A stretch of DNA of 48,671 bases from JAJTFW01 sp964534995 (GTDB taxonomy: Bacteria > Bacteroidota > Bacteroidia > AKYH767-A > OLB10). Numbering within the stretch: the first letter of the stretch is position 1; the number at the start of each line of letters is the position of its first letter. The translations under genes and the position numbers were made by a program. Under the pieces are notes generated by a model that saw only the letters and a program-made list of their open reading frames with translations, did no database searches and was not told where the DNA came from. Shown here piece after piece: positions 41,526-48,671 of this stretch. The stretch spans positions 1 to 48,671 of the forward strand of contig CAZHSC010000020.1 of NCBI GenBank assembly GCA_964534995.1, written 5' to 3'.

Positions 41526-42396
41526 TTATAATGCGGCGCGTGTCACTTGCGCCATGCTTGACTCACTGAAAAAAATATCGTACCCCGCGTATGAAGTTAT
41601 CATTGTTGATAATGCATCGCAGGAGGATCCATCCCTTATACAAAATGAACATCCATGGGTGAAATTTATCCGGAGTGAAAAAAACCTGGGATTCGCCGGT
41701 GGTAATAATCTGGGATTAAATATAGCGGAAGGAAAATATTTTCTGTTGCTCAATAATGACACGGAAGTGCCCATTGGATTCCTTGAGCCACTGGTCAGTC
41801 GAATGGAAAGTGATCAAAAGATTGGGGCTGTTTCACCTAAAATTATTTTTTACCACAGTCCGGGAATTATACAATTTGCAGGTTTTAATCCTATTAATCC
41901 ATATACGGGACGTGGAACAGCCATCGGCAGCAAACAAAAGGACAATGGTTACTTCAATACTTCCATGCCAACCAGCAGGGCACATGGGGCCGCGATGCTT
42001 ATCTCCAGAAAGGTTGTCGAGGACATAGGACTTATGGCGGAACTCTTCTTTTTATACTATGAAGAGATGGACTACTGCGAGCGGATTAAAAGAGCAGGAT
42101 ACAGCATCTGGTACGAAGCCAATTCCACTGTATTTCACAAAGAATCGGTTGCTACCGGAAAGGGAAGTTCCTTAAAGACCTATTACCTCACCCGCAACAG
42201 GCTTTTATACCAGCGAAGAAATGTATCCGGACTCACACTATTGATCAGTCTGTTATTCTTTATGGTATTCACCATCCCTAAAAACAGCATCTCCTTTGCA
42301 TTAGAAGGGAAGACCGACATGCTTAAAGCTTTCTGGAAGGGAATATTATGGAACCTCCAAACCAAAGACATCCACAAAAATGAATCTCTAACCTAA
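41479..42396 (+). CDS. Glycosyltransferase family 2 (WbbL-like)
   Basis: This 305-residue GT-A fold enzyme has the N-terminal nucleotide site (VSIISINYNAARVTCAMLDS), VIIVDNAS, the EKNLGFAGGNNLG loop and LLLNNDTEV, the DxD-like metal site typical of rhamnosyltransferase-like GT2 proteins. A later motif is FFLYYEEMDYCERI with the likely catalytic acidic residues. One hydrophobic stretch near 255-275 could anchor it to the inner membrane. The ATG at 41479 lies 47 bases inside the polymerase gene. Donor and acceptor unknown. Confidence 0.9.
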   Translation: MKAQVQYPLVSIISINYNAARVTCAMLDSLKKISYPAYEVIIVDNASQEDPSLIQNEHPWVKFIRSEKNLGFAGGNNLGLNIAEGKYFLLLNNDTEVPIGFLEPLVSRMESDQKIGAVSPKIIFYHSPGIIQFAGFNPINPYTGRGTAIGSKQKDNGYFNTSMPTSRAHGAAMLISRKVVEDIGLMAELFFLYYEEMDYCERIKRAGYSIWYEANSTVFHKESVATGKGSSLKTYYLTRNRLLYQRRNVSGLTLLISLLFFMVFTIPKNSISFALEGKTDMLKAFWKGILWNLQTKDIHKNESLT

Positions 42397-42402
42397 TTCA
42401 CT

Positions 42403-43587
42403 ATGACTTTACTCAGCTTACTATTCATCCTGTTCTTTGCAGTTTGTTCCATCACTGTGATGTACACTTTGATATTTTCGATAGCAGGGCACTTCTATAA
42501 GCAAAGAACATTCAGCAACAATGAAAAATTCAAGAGAATAGCTTTGCTAATACCAGCTTATAAGGAAGATGAAGTCATCATAAACAGTGCGAAACATGCT
42601 TTGCTGCAGCATTACCCATCTCACTTTTATGATGTGTATGTTATTGCAGATTCATTAAGGGAAGATACACTGGCTGAGTTAAAAAAATTGCCCATACAAT
42701 TATTGCAGGTATCCTTCGATATCAGTACTAAATCAAAAGCACTCAATGCGGCATTTAAACGCATCAGCAAACCCTATGATTTCGCAGTAATCCTGGATGC
42801 CGATAATATTATGGCGCAGGGTTTCCTTGAAAAAATAAACAATGCCGCAGTTTCCGGCTGTTATGCGATCCAGGGTCACCGTACGGCCAAAAATAAAAAC
42901 ACAAGATATGCCATATTGGATGCCATCAGCGAAGAGGCGAACAACCACATCATGCGAAAAGGGCAGGTAGCCCTCGGGCTCAGTTCATCCGTTATCGGAA
43001 GTGGAATGGCATTTTCCTACTTATATCTGAAGCAGGTGATGTCGGAAATTGAAGCGGTCGGTGGATTTGACAAGGAACTGGAAATGACGCTTATTGACGA
43101 CAACCATAAAATCATCTATCTGGATGATGCCCTGGTATATGATGAAAAGGTCCAAAAATCAGAAGTATTCGCAAGTCAGCGAACCCGATGGGTAGCGGCC
43201 CAACTTGTTTATCTGAAGAAATACTGGATAAAGGGATTATTGAATCTTTTGACCGGTCGATTGGATTACGCAAACAAGGTAATGCATTATGCGCTGGTGC
43301 CGAAAGTCATATTGATGGGCACCATGGTTTTAATGACATTATTAAATATAATCCTTCCGGATATATACCCCGGAGCCATTGCCTGGTGTGGATTGTGCTT
43401 CACCTATCTATTCGCCTATGCCATCGCCATTCCCTCTCATTTATGGAATAAGGATTTGTTCAAAGCCATCCTTGAACTCCCGAAAACAATTTTTATCATG
43501 TTCAGGTCGCTGCTCCACATTAAAGGAGCCAACAAAAAGTTCATACATACGCCACATACAGCAAGTTTTGAGAAAACCACTATATAA
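42403..43587 (+). CDS. Membrane glycosyltransferase family 2, processive type
   Basis: The 394-residue protein has an N-terminal membrane helix (about 5-27), a cytoplasmic GT-A domain and about three C-terminal helices (from about 290). Motifs are LLIPAYKEDEVI, DVYVIADSL, ILDADN (DxD, about residue 131), GFDKELEMTLI (acidic base region) and QRTRW (QxxRW, about 260). The QxxRW motif is typical of cellulose- and hyaluronan-synthase-like enzymes that extrude polymer. It starts 6 bases after the previous gene and ends 9 before the next. It could make a side or main chain; not decided by sequence. Confidence 0.88.
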   Translation: MTLLSLLFILFFAVCSITVMYTLIFSIAGHFYKQRTFSNNEKFKRIALLIPAYKEDEVIINSAKHALLQHYPSHFYDVYVIADSLREDTLAELKKLPIQLLQVSFDISTKSKALNAAFKRISKPYDFAVILDADNIMAQGFLEKINNAAVSGCYAIQGHRTAKNKNTRYAILDAISEEANNHIMRKGQVALGLSSSVIGSGMAFSYLYLKQVMSEIEAVGGFDKELEMTLIDDNHKIIYLDDALVYDEKVQKSEVFASQRTRWVAAQLVYLKKYWIKGLLNLLTGRLDYANKVMHYALVPKVILMGTMVLMTLLNIILPDIYPGAIAWCGLCFTYLFAYAIAIPSHLWNKDLFKAILELPKTIFIMFRSLLHIKGANKKFIHTPHTASFEKTTI

Positions 43588-43596
43588 ATAAATACA

Positions 43597-44736
43597 ATGA
43601 CTTACTCTAAAATCAAAGTACTGGAAACGATCCGGCAGGGTCAAATCGGAGGTGGGGAATCACATGTGCTGGACCTTGTAAAAAATATCGATAAATCCAT
43701 CTTTGAGCCGGTTGTACTTTCTTTTACCCATGGCCCCATGGTGGATGAACTTAAAAGGATGAACATTAAAACCTATGTTGTTGAAACGCTCAAACCCTTT
43801 AATGTAACTACCTACCGGGCTGTCAAGAATATCCTGAAAAATGAATCCATAGATATTTTGCATGCACATGGAACCCGGTCATTAAGCAATACGATTTTTC
43901 CTGCAAAATCAATGGGTATACCTATTGTTTATACGGTCCACGGCTGGTCATTTCATCAGGATCAGGCATTTCACGTGAGACAAATAAGGGAACTATCGGA
44001 AAAATTCCTCACAGATAATGTGGATGTAACCATCAGCGTATCCTATTCCAATCAAAATGATGGATTACAACGATTCCATATGAAGCGCAGCAGGGTTATT
44101 AATTACGGTATTGACCTAAAAAGATACAATCCCAACCGGCCCTTGCATGATATCAGGAAGGAACTAGGCATCATGGAAGGCAAAACGGTGGTGGGATACC
44201 TGGTAAGGATGACAGTACAGAAAGACCCATTTACCCTTATCAAAGCCATAGCGGAAATTTCCAAGACAACGCGTGATATGCAGTTTTTATTCATAGGAGA
44301 TGGGGATTTAAAACAAGAGAGTATACAGATGGTTGAATCGCTTGGCATTAAGGATATGGTCAATTTCCATACTTTCAGGACTGACATACCGGAGGTGCTC
44401 AAAACTTTTGATATCTATACCCTTCCTTCACTTTGGGAAGGTTTACCTATTGGAATGCTGGAAGCCATGGGCATGAAAAAGGCAATTGTCGCCACACCGG
44501 TTGATGGAACCAAAGAAGCCATTCAACATGAAGAAAACGGACTGCTGGTGCCCTGTAAGGATTATAAAGCACTAGCGGGTTCTTTGTTAAAACTACATTA
44601 TAACCCGGAGTTGAGAAGGCAACTTGGTGAAGCTGCAAGGAAGACAGTAGAAGAGCGCTTTGACCTAAACATGATGGTAAAAAATAACGAAGATTTGTAC
44701 AGATCACTGGTAAGAAAGCTCGCTGTTGCGGCATAG
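43597..44736 (+). CDS. Glycosyltransferase family 4
   Basis: This 379-residue GT-B protein has an N-terminal acceptor half (IRQGQIGGGESHVLDLVKNID, then ILHAHGTRSLSNTIFPAKS) and a C-terminal nucleotide-sugar half. The latter contains VGYLVRMTVQKDPFTLIKA, FLFIGDGDLKQ, and the GT4 E-x7-E region PSLWEGLPIGMLEAMGMKKAIV. It is cytoplasmic and would add one sugar to the lipid-linked unit with retention. It lies 9 bases after the GT2 gene and 10 before the next GT4. Confidence 0.92.
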   Translation: MTYSKIKVLETIRQGQIGGGESHVLDLVKNIDKSIFEPVVLSFTHGPMVDELKRMNIKTYVVETLKPFNVTTYRAVKNILKNESIDILHAHGTRSLSNTIFPAKSMGIPIVYTVHGWSFHQDQAFHVRQIRELSEKFLTDNVDVTISVSYSNQNDGLQRFHMKRSRVINYGIDLKRYNPNRPLHDIRKELGIMEGKTVVGYLVRMTVQKDPFTLIKAIAEISKTTRDMQFLFIGDGDLKQESIQMVESLGIKDMVNFHTFRTDIPEVLKTFDIYTLPSLWEGLPIGMLEAMGMKKAIVATPVDGTKEAIQHEENGLLVPCKDYKALAGSLLKLHYNPELRRQLGEAARKTVEERFDLNMMVKNNEDLYRSLVRKLAVAA

Positions 44737-44746
44737 TACTTTCCCT

Positions 44747-45940
44747 ATGAACATAGGTATTGAAGCGTTCAGGATATTCCGTAAAAACAAACACGGAATG
44801 GACCTCGTGGCCATTGAATATATCAAGAAGCTTCAACAACTGGACAAAACGAATAATTATTTTATTTTTTGCTTTGAGGGTCCCCATCATTTTCACCTGA
44901 ACGAAACTGTCAATTTCAGAATTATCCGGATACCCAGAATCCCAGGTCCAATTGCGGAGCAATTGCTGCTGCCCATACTGGTAAAATGGTACAAGCTGGA
45001 TATTCTCCACTCTACAGGAAATACGGCCCCCTTAATCAGCGCATGCAAGCAGATTATCACACTGCATGACATTATCTATCTCGAGCGAAAAAAAATAAGC
45101 GGGAAGGGGTCACTGTACCAGCGAATCGGAAATTATTACAGGCGATTGATTGTTCCTCATGTAATAAAAAAGGCGGATCAGATCATCACTGTTTCAAAAA
45201 ATGAAAAGCAAACCATATCGGAATACTTACCTTCTATAACAGAAAAACTGGAGTACATCTACAATGCTCCTTCGCAGCATTTCTTCCGTAAAAACAAGGA
45301 ATACACTTTAACCACAGCTTTAAAATACAAACTGCCCACCGAAAATTTCATACTGTTTCATGGCAACACAGATCCAAAGAAAAATACGGAAAATGTCATA
45401 AGGGCTTTCAGCCATTTTGTAAAGATAAGTGCATGCAATACGAAGCTTGTCATAACTGACCTTGCTGAAAAAGAACTGAAACGAATACTCAAGGTTCACA
45501 ATTTACAAGACTTCCGACCAAGAATACATCTTACCAATTATGTAAACAATGAAGACATGCCTGATCTTTATAACAGGGCCATGGTTTTTCTTTATCCCTC
45601 CCTACGTGAGAGTTTTGGAATTCCTATTGTTGAAGCCATGTCATGTGAAGTGCCGGTTATTACTTCTAACAGGTCATCCATGCCCGAAATCGCCGGAGAC
45701 AGCGCGCTATTGACCGATCCGGAGGATATTCAGGCCCTGGGCAAGGCTATCTTCAAATTGTGTAATGATGAAAAACTGCGTTCATGTATGATACAAAAAG
45801 GCAGAAAAAGAGTATCCGCATTCAGCTGGAACAGTTCGGGTCTTGCTTTGTTAAATATTTACAATAAATGTAAGCGGCAGTCAACCGTCTCAACAGCGGA
45901 TATTTTAAAAAATTCAGGTCAGCCTGCATTAACAAACTGA
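44747..45940 (+). CDS. Glycosyltransferase family 4
   Basis: The ATG at 44747 gives 397 residues (MNIGIEAFRIFRKNKHGMDLV), matching the GT4 N-terminal GMD/GG turn. The earlier TTG at 44726 overlaps the previous stop and adds non-conserved residues. The C-terminal half has ILFHGNTDPKKNTENVIRAF, MPDLYNRAMVFLYPSLRESFGIPIVEAMSCEVPVI (in part) and SSMPEIAGDSALLTDPED, a classical GT4 donor site with Glu pair. It resembles mannosyltransferase-type enzymes. A hairpin overlapping the stop codon acts as terminator for the opposing minus-strand genes. Confidence 0.92.
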   Translation: MNIGIEAFRIFRKNKHGMDLVAIEYIKKLQQLDKTNNYFIFCFEGPHHFHLNETVNFRIIRIPRIPGPIAEQLLLPILVKWYKLDILHSTGNTAPLISACKQIITLHDIIYLERKKISGKGSLYQRIGNYYRRLIVPHVIKKADQIITVSKNEKQTISEYLPSITEKLEYIYNAPSQHFFRKNKEYTLTTALKYKLPTENFILFHGNTDPKKNTENVIRAFSHFVKISACNTKLVITDLAEKELKRILKVHNLQDFRPRIHLTNYVNNEDMPDLYNRAMVFLYPSLRESFGIPIVEAMSCEVPVITSNRSSMPEIAGDSALLTDPEDIQALGKAIFKLCNDEKLRSCMIQKGRKRVSAFSWNSSGLALLNIYNKCKRQSTVSTADILKNSGQPALTN

Positions 45941-45946
45941 CCTGAA
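45913..45946 (-). terminator. Terminator for the minus-strand methyltransferase/glycosyltransferase pair
   Basis: TTCAGGTCAG (45913-45922) and CTGACCTGAA (45937-45946) are perfect 10-base arms. Read on the minus strand, the stem is followed by TTTTTTAAAA. The left arm lies in the 3' end of the GT4 gene and the right arm contains its stop codon. Confidence 0.8.
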
Positions 45947-45965
45947 ACCCTGATAATTTACTTCG

Positions 45966-46733
45966 TTACATTTTCCTCCAGGCGGTATTAAATCCGCTTG
46001 CGACAACCGATGGAAGAAAATCGACCATGGTATTATCCAGCTTCGATAAAGCTTTTACATTTCTTGTCAACATGGAATACGGAAATACTTTCTCAATAAA
46101 ATTTGAATGGCCAAACTGCAGTAAATCAAAACCATGTTTGCTTATTAATGAGGTAATTGACTGCCGTGTGAAAAACTGTACGTGGGTTAAATCCTCAGAA
46201 TGGCTTTGAATGGTTGAATTACTATATCCAAGCATTTTTTTCGAATGACTGATTACATTTCCCATCCAACCTTTTGACATCTTCTGCACAGGCCTTGTTA
46301 TCAGTAGTTCGCGGGGGCCGATTCCATTGGGAACGGTGGCTATAAATACAGCTCCGGGACGTAGAATCTTTGCGATGGTTGACATCAGGCCATCCGGATT
46401 ATGAAGATGCTCCAGCACTTCGCTGCATATGACCGCATCGAACTGGTCGCCATCCGTTACCTGCTCTGCACTGCAAACTCTGAATTGTACATTAGGTTGA
46501 GTATTTTTTGATTTTGCATAATTGATGGCATTTTCACTGAAGTCAATTCCGGTTACCTGATAACCTAAACTTCCGATTCCTCTGGCAATATTGCCATTTC
46601 CGCAACCTATATCAAGAATCCTTGCGCCTTCCTGGCAATAGGTTTGAATGGTTTCAGCAATAAAATTCAAACGCTTGATATCTACAATCTCCGTAAATTC
46701 CGTGAATCTGCCAATGTTAATTTTCTTTTTCAT
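45966..46733 (-). CDS. Class I SAM-dependent methyltransferase (UbiG-like fold)
   Basis: The 255-residue protein has SAM-binding motif I ILDIGCGNGNIARGIG (about residues 39-54), motif II VTGIDFSENAI, then FDAVICSEVLEHL and LRPGAVFIATVPN. The C-terminal half has HVQFFTRQSITSLISKHGFDL, as in the methyltransferases of polysaccharide and lipid pathways. It may methylate a sugar or a lipid-linked intermediate, judged by the neighbouring glycosyltransferase gene, which begins the same minus-strand operon 12 bases upstream. The real target is unknown. Confidence 0.85.
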   Translation of the reverse strand: MKKKINIGRFTEFTEIVDIKRLNFIAETIQTYCQEGARILDIGCGNGNIARGIGSLGYQVTGIDFSENAINYAKSKNTQPNVQFRVCSAEQVTDGDQFDAVICSEVLEHLHNPDGLMSTIAKILRPGAVFIATVPNGIGPRELLITRPVQKMSKGWMGNVISHSKKMLGYSNSTIQSHSEDLTHVQFFTRQSITSLISKHGFDLLQFGHSNFIEKVFPYSMLTRNVKALSKLDNTMVDFLPSVVASGFNTAWRKM

Positions 46734-46745
46734 TATTATATATAT

Positions 46746-47960
46746 TTAAATGTTAGTATTTACAATTTCCATCATTTTCGAAGCTATCAATGCCGAAATA
46801 GCTTCCACATTCGCCTCCCATGTGTGCGTCAGCGCGAAATCCCTGCGGGCTGTTTCCTTATGAGCGTTATTTTCATTTAAGGCCTGTTGAATCAAGCTTT
46901 CAAATTCAGACTGGCTTGCGGCCAGGTAGGTATAGTCCCTGAAGTAATCCATAAAGGGAGTGCGCGTGGCAACCACAGGCTTACCCATTGCAAGGTATTC
47001 ATCAATTTTCCTTGGATAATTGCCAATGGTTACCTCATTCATCAGCTGCGGATTTATAGCAACATCAAATGCTTTTATGTAGGAAGGCAATGTTTCAGGA
47101 GCCTTGTTCCCTAAAAAGTGCACATTTTCCATACTATGCAATTCCGACTTTTTAAAATTATCATCTTCAGGTCCTACTAAAACAATTTGCCAATCGGGCC
47201 TTTTAGCGGCTAAAATTTCCAGCCACTTTATATTGAGACGTACAGAAGTCAGGAATCCGGTATAGCCAATAACCGGCCTTTGTATATGTAACAATTCTTC
47301 AGCGGGCAACAGCCCACCCTCATTCGTGAATAAAGTGAAGTCACAACCTTGCCCTACCATAGCAGCATTTACGTTAAAAGTTTTCGCATATGAAGCCAGG
47401 TAATCGGAATTGGTAGCTACTACATCAGCATCCGCAATCAACTTTTTCTCCATATCCAGCGCATGCCTTTGAAAATAAGGTATAGCACTTAGATTATCTC
47501 TCATATAATAAACAAATAAATCAGGTTTCAGCATTTCTTTTAAATGAAAGCACCTGATCATAGACTGATCATTGAACAGCATACAGTTTCTCATTTTTAT
47601 TCTGTTCATCGCTGATCTGATATCACTACACAATCTTCTGTTATTAATTTTATTCAACCAGTGAAACATCCATGAATTTGTGATCCAGTTGATGGATTCA
47701 GCCAATTGCTTAGGATACAATGTCCATAAATTTTCAGAAATTCTGATAAGACCATCCTGTCTTCCCCTTATCACTTCAATTCTCTTTTGAACCCTCCGGT
47801 CATTTTTACCTCTCAGGTAGGTATTCCTGTCAAGAGGCGGATTCACATACAAAACGCGATTATGCTTCGAAAACTCCTTTGCTATATTTATGCAATTGCT
47901 GCCAATAGGTATATCCCAGGGTTGAAGCCCGACAACAACAATATTTTGGTCTTTTATCAT
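46746..47960 (-). CDS. TuaH-like glycosyltransferase (GT-B fold)
   Basis: The 404-residue protein starts with IVVVGLQPWDIPIGSNCINIAKEFSKHNRVLYVNPP, the family N terminus (TuaH-like group). The donor half has VIGYTGFLTSVRLNIKWLE, WQIVLVGPEDDNF, HFLGNKAPETLPSYIKAFDVAI and a GT4-like site YPRKIDEYLAMGKPVVATR. It would transfer a sugar in polysaccharide or teichuronic-acid-like synthesis. It is transcribed away from the hexapeptide acyltransferase, with a 126-base divergent spacer. Confidence 0.85.
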   Translation of the reverse strand: MIKDQNIVVVGLQPWDIPIGSNCINIAKEFSKHNRVLYVNPPLDRNTYLRGKNDRRVQKRIEVIRGRQDGLIRISENLWTLYPKQLAESINWITNSWMFHWLNKINNRRLCSDIRSAMNRIKMRNCMLFNDQSMIRCFHLKEMLKPDLFVYYMRDNLSAIPYFQRHALDMEKKLIADADVVATNSDYLASYAKTFNVNAAMVGQGCDFTLFTNEGGLLPAEELLHIQRPVIGYTGFLTSVRLNIKWLEILAAKRPDWQIVLVGPEDDNFKKSELHSMENVHFLGNKAPETLPSYIKAFDVAINPQLMNEVTIGNYPRKIDEYLAMGKPVVATRTPFMDYFRDYTYLAASQSEFESLIQQALNENNAHKETARRDFALTHTWEANVEAISALIASKMMEIVNTNI

Positions 47961-48086
47961 AGAATGCCAATGCTGCCTTTTACGTAACCCCTTCCATAAC
48001 GTTGCTTAAGACCTGTAATATTTTCAATCGAATCATACAAAACCAAAGGGCCTGCCTACCGTTAAAATGAAGAAATAAGTACCGAA
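47961..48086. other. Divergent spacer between glycosyltransferase and acyltransferase genes
   Basis: This 126-base region should hold promoters for both directions. I find no TAnnTTTG box on either strand within it. Confidence 0.4.
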
Positions 48087-48671
48087 ATGCCACTATTGGA
48101 TAAAATAAAACAAGATAAAAAAATAAAAAGCCTGCTATTGTGGATGCTGATGCCCAAAAATCAGGCACGGCCCAGATTGTGGGTTCGTTACCTGATTAAT
48201 CCATTTTTCCATCAAATACAAAGAGGAGCCTGCATCCGCAAAAGAACCAGAATGGATGTGCTGCCTTTCAATAAATTCATCGTAGGTAAAAATTCAACTA
48301 TCGAAGATTTCAGTGTTGTCAATAACGGCATGGGAGATGTTGTAATAGGCAGCGGAAGCAGGATCGGAATCGGCAATGTGCTTATCGGACCTCTGAAAAT
48401 CGGAAATAATGTGATCATCGCCCAACATGTCGCTATTTCAGCATTGAACCATGGTTACCGTGATATTCATACGCCCATCAGGCTACAACCCTGTTCCACG
48501 GCCACTGTTTCCGTTGGCGATGACAGTTGGATTGGAGCAAATGCCGTGATAACTGCAGGAGTTTCCATCGGTAAACATTGCATTGTTGCTGCAGGCAGTG
48601 TGGTTACTAAAAATGTACCGGATTACACTATTGTAGGGGGAAATCCCGCAAAGGTGCTGAAACAATATCAA
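48087..48671 (+). CDS. Left-handed beta-helix (hexapeptide) acyltransferase, truncated by window end
   Basis: The frame from the ATG at 48087 stays open for exactly 195 codons to the last base, so the C terminus lies outside. It starts MPLLDKIKQDKKIKSLLLWM. The left-handed helix repeats appear as VVIGSGSRIGIGNVLIGPLK and IGNNVIIAQHVAISALNHGY. A second coil block follows: VSVGDDSWIGANAVITAGVS and IGKHCIVAAGSVVTKNV, ending GNPAKVLKQYQ. The active-site His is likely in ALNHGY. This pattern is typical of WcaF/Maa-like O-acetyltransferases that decorate polysaccharides. Confidence 0.85.
   Translation, partial: MPLLDKIKQDKKIKSLLLWMLMPKNQARPRLWVRYLINPFFHQIQRGACIRKRTRMDVLPFNKFIVGKNSTIEDFSVVNNGMGDVVIGSGSRIGIGNVLIGPLKIGNNVIIAQHVAISALNHGYRDIHTPIRLQPCSTATVSVGDDSWIGANAVITAGVSIGKHCIVAAGSVVTKNVPDYTIVGGNPAKVLKQYQ

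Noticed and set aside
44447..45010. Minus-strand open frame of 187 codons across the two GT4 genes
   Set aside because: It spans the junction of two well-supported plus-strand glycosyltransferase genes and encodes nothing recognisable.
1..48671. CRISPR arrays, insertion sequences, integrases or toxin-antitoxin pairs
   Set aside because: No regularly spaced direct repeats, transposase motifs or att-like duplications were seen; the tRNA-Pro has no adjacent integrase.

Overview
The window is bacterial chromosomal DNA from a member of the Bacteroidota. I do not place it more finely. The evidence is a TonB-dependent receptor with an N-terminal carboxypeptidase-regulatory-like domain followed by a DUF4249 lipoprotein, two large proteins with type IX secretion (T9SS) C-terminal sorting domains and SprB repeats, YceI, a Bacteroidetes-style arginine decarboxylase, and repeated TAnnTTTG boxes (the -7 element of the Bacteroidota primary sigma factor) just upstream of start codons. 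Base composition is moderately AT-rich. A 10-N assembly gap lies at 27863-27872, and both window ends cut genes.

Layout. 1-2783 (minus): TonB receptor plus DUF4249 lipoprotein, an outer-membrane uptake pair. 2900-3143: tRNA-Pro(GGG) with an unusually clear promoter and an intrinsic terminator. 3297-4022: TerC-family membrane protein. 4185-7771 (minus): argS followed by a papain-like hydrolase, a lipoprotein and two small conserved genes. 7869-10350: arginase and arginine decarboxylase, divergently arranged, so three arginine-consuming enzymes sit side by side. 10556-14365: coiled-coil lipoprotein, acyltransferase, purC, phoH. 14476-18505: HEAT-like protein, ECF sigma with a TPR-bearing anti-sigma factor, a secreted protein and a GT9 glycosyltransferase. 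18643-19574: a three-gene envelope operon (YtxH, holin-like, coiled coil). 19727-22498: YceI, MarR regulator, SLC13 transporter. 22780-28225: two T9SS-exported proteins, the first a mosaic of SprB repeats and the second an M1 metallopeptidase crossed by the gap. 28260-30339: RlmI-like rRNA methyltransferase and kdsA.

30492-48671 is an exopolysaccharide/capsule locus. It opens with a soluble five-PAS hybrid histidine kinase (HisKA-HATPase-REC-HPt) and a stand-alone receiver. The next gene, the glycan-initiating phosphoglycosyl transferase, carries an N-terminal receiver-like domain that has lost its phosphoacceptor Asp, and a 70-residue four-cysteine insert in its catalytic domain. Then come a half-size TolC-like protein, a Wzz-type copolymerase with a degenerate tyrosine-kinase domain, a Wzx flippase, a Wzy/ligase-type polymerase, two GT2 and two GT4 glycosyltransferases, a minus-strand pair (glycosyltransferase, methyltransferase), and a truncated hexapeptide acyltransferase at the right edge.

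The most interesting hypothesis is that the phosphorelay controls polysaccharide initiation directly, by protein contact with the pseudo-receiver on the phosphoglycosyl transferase, because no DNA-binding output domain is visible in the relay. This is an inference from domain architecture and gene order.
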